A DNA stretch of 5,455 bases from Puniceicoccales bacterium (GTDB lineage: Bacteria; Verrucomicrobiota; Verrucomicrobiia; Opitutales; JAIRLG01). The notes below the pieces were generated by a model, which was given only the letters and a program-made list of their open reading frames with translations, was not told where the DNA came from and ran no database searches. Where the stretch lies: the NCBI GenBank assembly GCA_031278595.1, contig JAITKE010000002.1:1-5455 (forward strand). Direction: 5' to 3'. The translations under genes were made by a program, and so were the position numbers. How positions within the stretch are numbered: position 1 is the first letter of the stretch; each line of letters starts with the position of its first letter. Below are positions 5,304-5,455 of the stretch, piece by piece.

Positions 5304-5403
5304 GGCCGCCGCCTTTGGAGCCCTTCGGGCCCGTCCGCGGGGCGGGGATCCTCGGGCCAACGGCGCCGGTTGGGCGGGGGTCCGCCGCGCCAAGGCGGCG
5401 GGC
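5304..5403 (-). repeat. Repeat G: degenerate cloverleaf element, reverse orientation
   Basis: The closing stem is 5306-5315 with 5392-5401, 10 bp perfect. Next to its left arm, 5318-5323 pairs with 5327-5332 around loop TTC, one position being A-C on the plus strand and G-T on the minus. Read on the minus strand this right end (GAAGGGCTCCAAAGGCGGC) closely resembles the right end of repeat C (GAAGGCTCCAAAGGCGACC), so the copy is inverted relative to B to F. The remaining arms are imperfect: a long hairpin with bulges over about 5337-5391 can be drawn, and a separate middle hairpin is not clear. No stop codon occurs in any frame. It runs into CAAAAAATAT at 5403-5412. Confidence 0.65.
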
Positions 5404-5455
5404 AAAAAATATAGAGGCGAGGCCCGACGCCACCCGGGGCCCAGCCGCCGCGTTG
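5404..5455. other. Unassigned sequence at the right edge
   Basis: An A-rich patch is followed by GC-rich sequence ending GGGGCCCAGCCGCCGCG. The last bases could be the edge of another repeat copy or the end of a neighbouring gene; there is too little to decide. Confidence 0.2.

Noticed and set aside
1093..5412. The repeats as ordinary rho-independent terminators
   Set aside because: On the transcribed minus strand none is followed directly by a T-run. In C and G the A/T-run lies on the entry side (T-run before the hairpins), the wrong order for a terminator.
5203..5433. Start of the CPBP protein at 5433
   Set aside because: The added 77 residues come largely from repeat G, which lacks stops in every frame; they have no membrane segment or family similarity. 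In contrast to trxB, a usable ATG exists downstream of the repeat.

Overview
The window is a GC-rich stretch of bacterial chromosome carrying five protein genes, all on the minus strand. In transcription order they are: a CPBP-family membrane protease (4183-5202), thioredoxin reductase trxB (3053-4138), the Holliday-junction helicase ruvB (1755-2777), a free-standing acyl carrier protein (1292-1534) and a LolD-type ABC ATPase (43-741). LolD implies an outer membrane. The GSGCAG nucleotide-binding motif of TrxB and the style of the RuvB and ACP sequences remind me of Verrucomicrobiota and relatives, but this is an impression from memory.

The genes are ordinary; the spaces between them are not. 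At least six, probably seven, copies of one structured repeat lie in 5.4 kb: A (1-30, cut by the window edge), B (818-933), C (1093-1191), D (1601-1744), E (2922-3025), F (4019-4113) and G (5304-5403). Copies B to F each fold as a cloverleaf on one strand: a closing stem of 10-14 bp around three abutting hairpins, always long, then middle, then short (13-19, 7-9 and 6-7 bp), mostly with three-base loops. Arm sequences differ widely between copies while pairing is kept. A recurring outer end reads about TGGGGCCGCCTTTGCG on the left, with its complement on the right. I do not recognise the family.

Region by region: 1-30 is the end of repeat A, just past the lolD stop. 742-1291 is a 550-base gap holding a leader, repeat B, a degenerate 25-base tandem repeat, repeat C and a small hairpin. 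1535-1754 holds the acyl carrier leader and repeat D, which starts 10 bases past the ruvB stop. 2778-3052 holds an AT-rich ruvB leader with a possible 29-codon small ORF, and repeat E 27 bases past the trxB stop. Repeat F lies inside the trxB reading frame and supplies about 32 N-terminal residues. 5203-5455 holds repeat G and unassigned sequence.

The CPBP gene and trxB are 44 bases apart and probably co-transcribed. The other genes are separated by repeats and do not form an obvious pathway. The most interesting content is the repeat family: its dense spread, preserved cloverleaf fold, insertion in a protein frame, lack of stop codons in four copies, and bias toward cGNAg-type hairpin loops.
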